Shown here piece after piece: positions 14,375 through 14,410 of a stretch of 14,410 bases of DNA. The notes beneath the pieces are model-generated. The model was not told the origin of the DNA and did not search any database. It saw only the letters and a program-made list of their open reading frames with translations. A program made the translations under genes and the position numbers. Numbering within the stretch: position 1 is the stretch's first letter; each line of letters starts with the position of its first letter. This stretch comes from Trichodesmium sp. MAG_R04 (GTDB lineage Bacteria; Cyanobacteriota; Cyanobacteriia; Cyanobacteriales; Microcoleaceae): the NCBI GenBank assembly GCA_023356515.1, contig JAKQYG010000049.1, forward strand, positions 1 to 14,410, given 5' to 3'.

Positions 14375-14410
14375 TTTAAATCAAAAACTATGGGAACCAC
14401 CAAAGATTAG

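Noticed and set aside
1..14410. CRISPR array, tRNA or rRNA genes
   Set aside because: No regularly spaced repeats with unique spacers and no tRNA or rRNA signature were seen on either strand.

Overview
The window looks like chromosomal DNA of a filamentous, phycobilisome-containing cyanobacterium. The reasons are two genes for the phycobilisome core-membrane linker ApcE, an F-type ATP synthase cluster in the cyanobacterial order (subunits I, a, c), and six copies of the palindrome GCGATCGC (HIP1), which are far more than chance predicts in AT-rich DNA. Low coding density (intact or edge-cut genes cover roughly two thirds of the window) and many decayed genes and small repeats suggest a Trichodesmium/Okeania-like lineage. 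The genus is an inference, not something the sequence proves.

Layout. 1-347: end of a SAM-dependent methyltransferase cut by the window edge. About 440-1020: an IS5-type transposase remnant that lost its catalytic centre. 1177-2922: nadE, glutamine-dependent NAD+ synthetase. 2923-4896: a gene graveyard with a frameshifted glycosyltransferase fragment, a Uma2-family nuclease gene whose core is deleted, a 12-bp hairpin, and a small repeat present in three full or partial copies. 4897-9826 (minus strand): two tandem apcE genes. The upstream one encodes 703 residues with two linker repeats, the downstream one 901 residues with three. A good intrinsic terminator follows. 9827-10834: about 1 kb without a gene, containing the apcE upstream region and a palindromic repeat. 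10835-12043: a complete class I methyltransferase of unknown substrate. 12459-14315: atp1, atpB (atpI, subunit a) and atpE (atpH, subunit c); the rest of the operon should lie beyond the right edge.

The most unusual feature is the apcE pair. ApcE anchors the phycobilisome core, carries the terminal energy emitter, and its number of linker repeats is known to match the number of core cylinders. One locus here encodes a two-repeat and a three-repeat form, both with the chromophore cysteine, so the cell could in principle build two core architectures. The two genes share a nearly identical upstream leader. A perfect 13-bp inverted repeat between them would fold the leader of the second gene against the 3' end of the first, which may set their ratio. 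The ATP synthase section also has notable non-coding structure: a 28-bp-period direct repeat upstream of atp1, a structured leader before atpE, and a 16-bp hairpin just after it.
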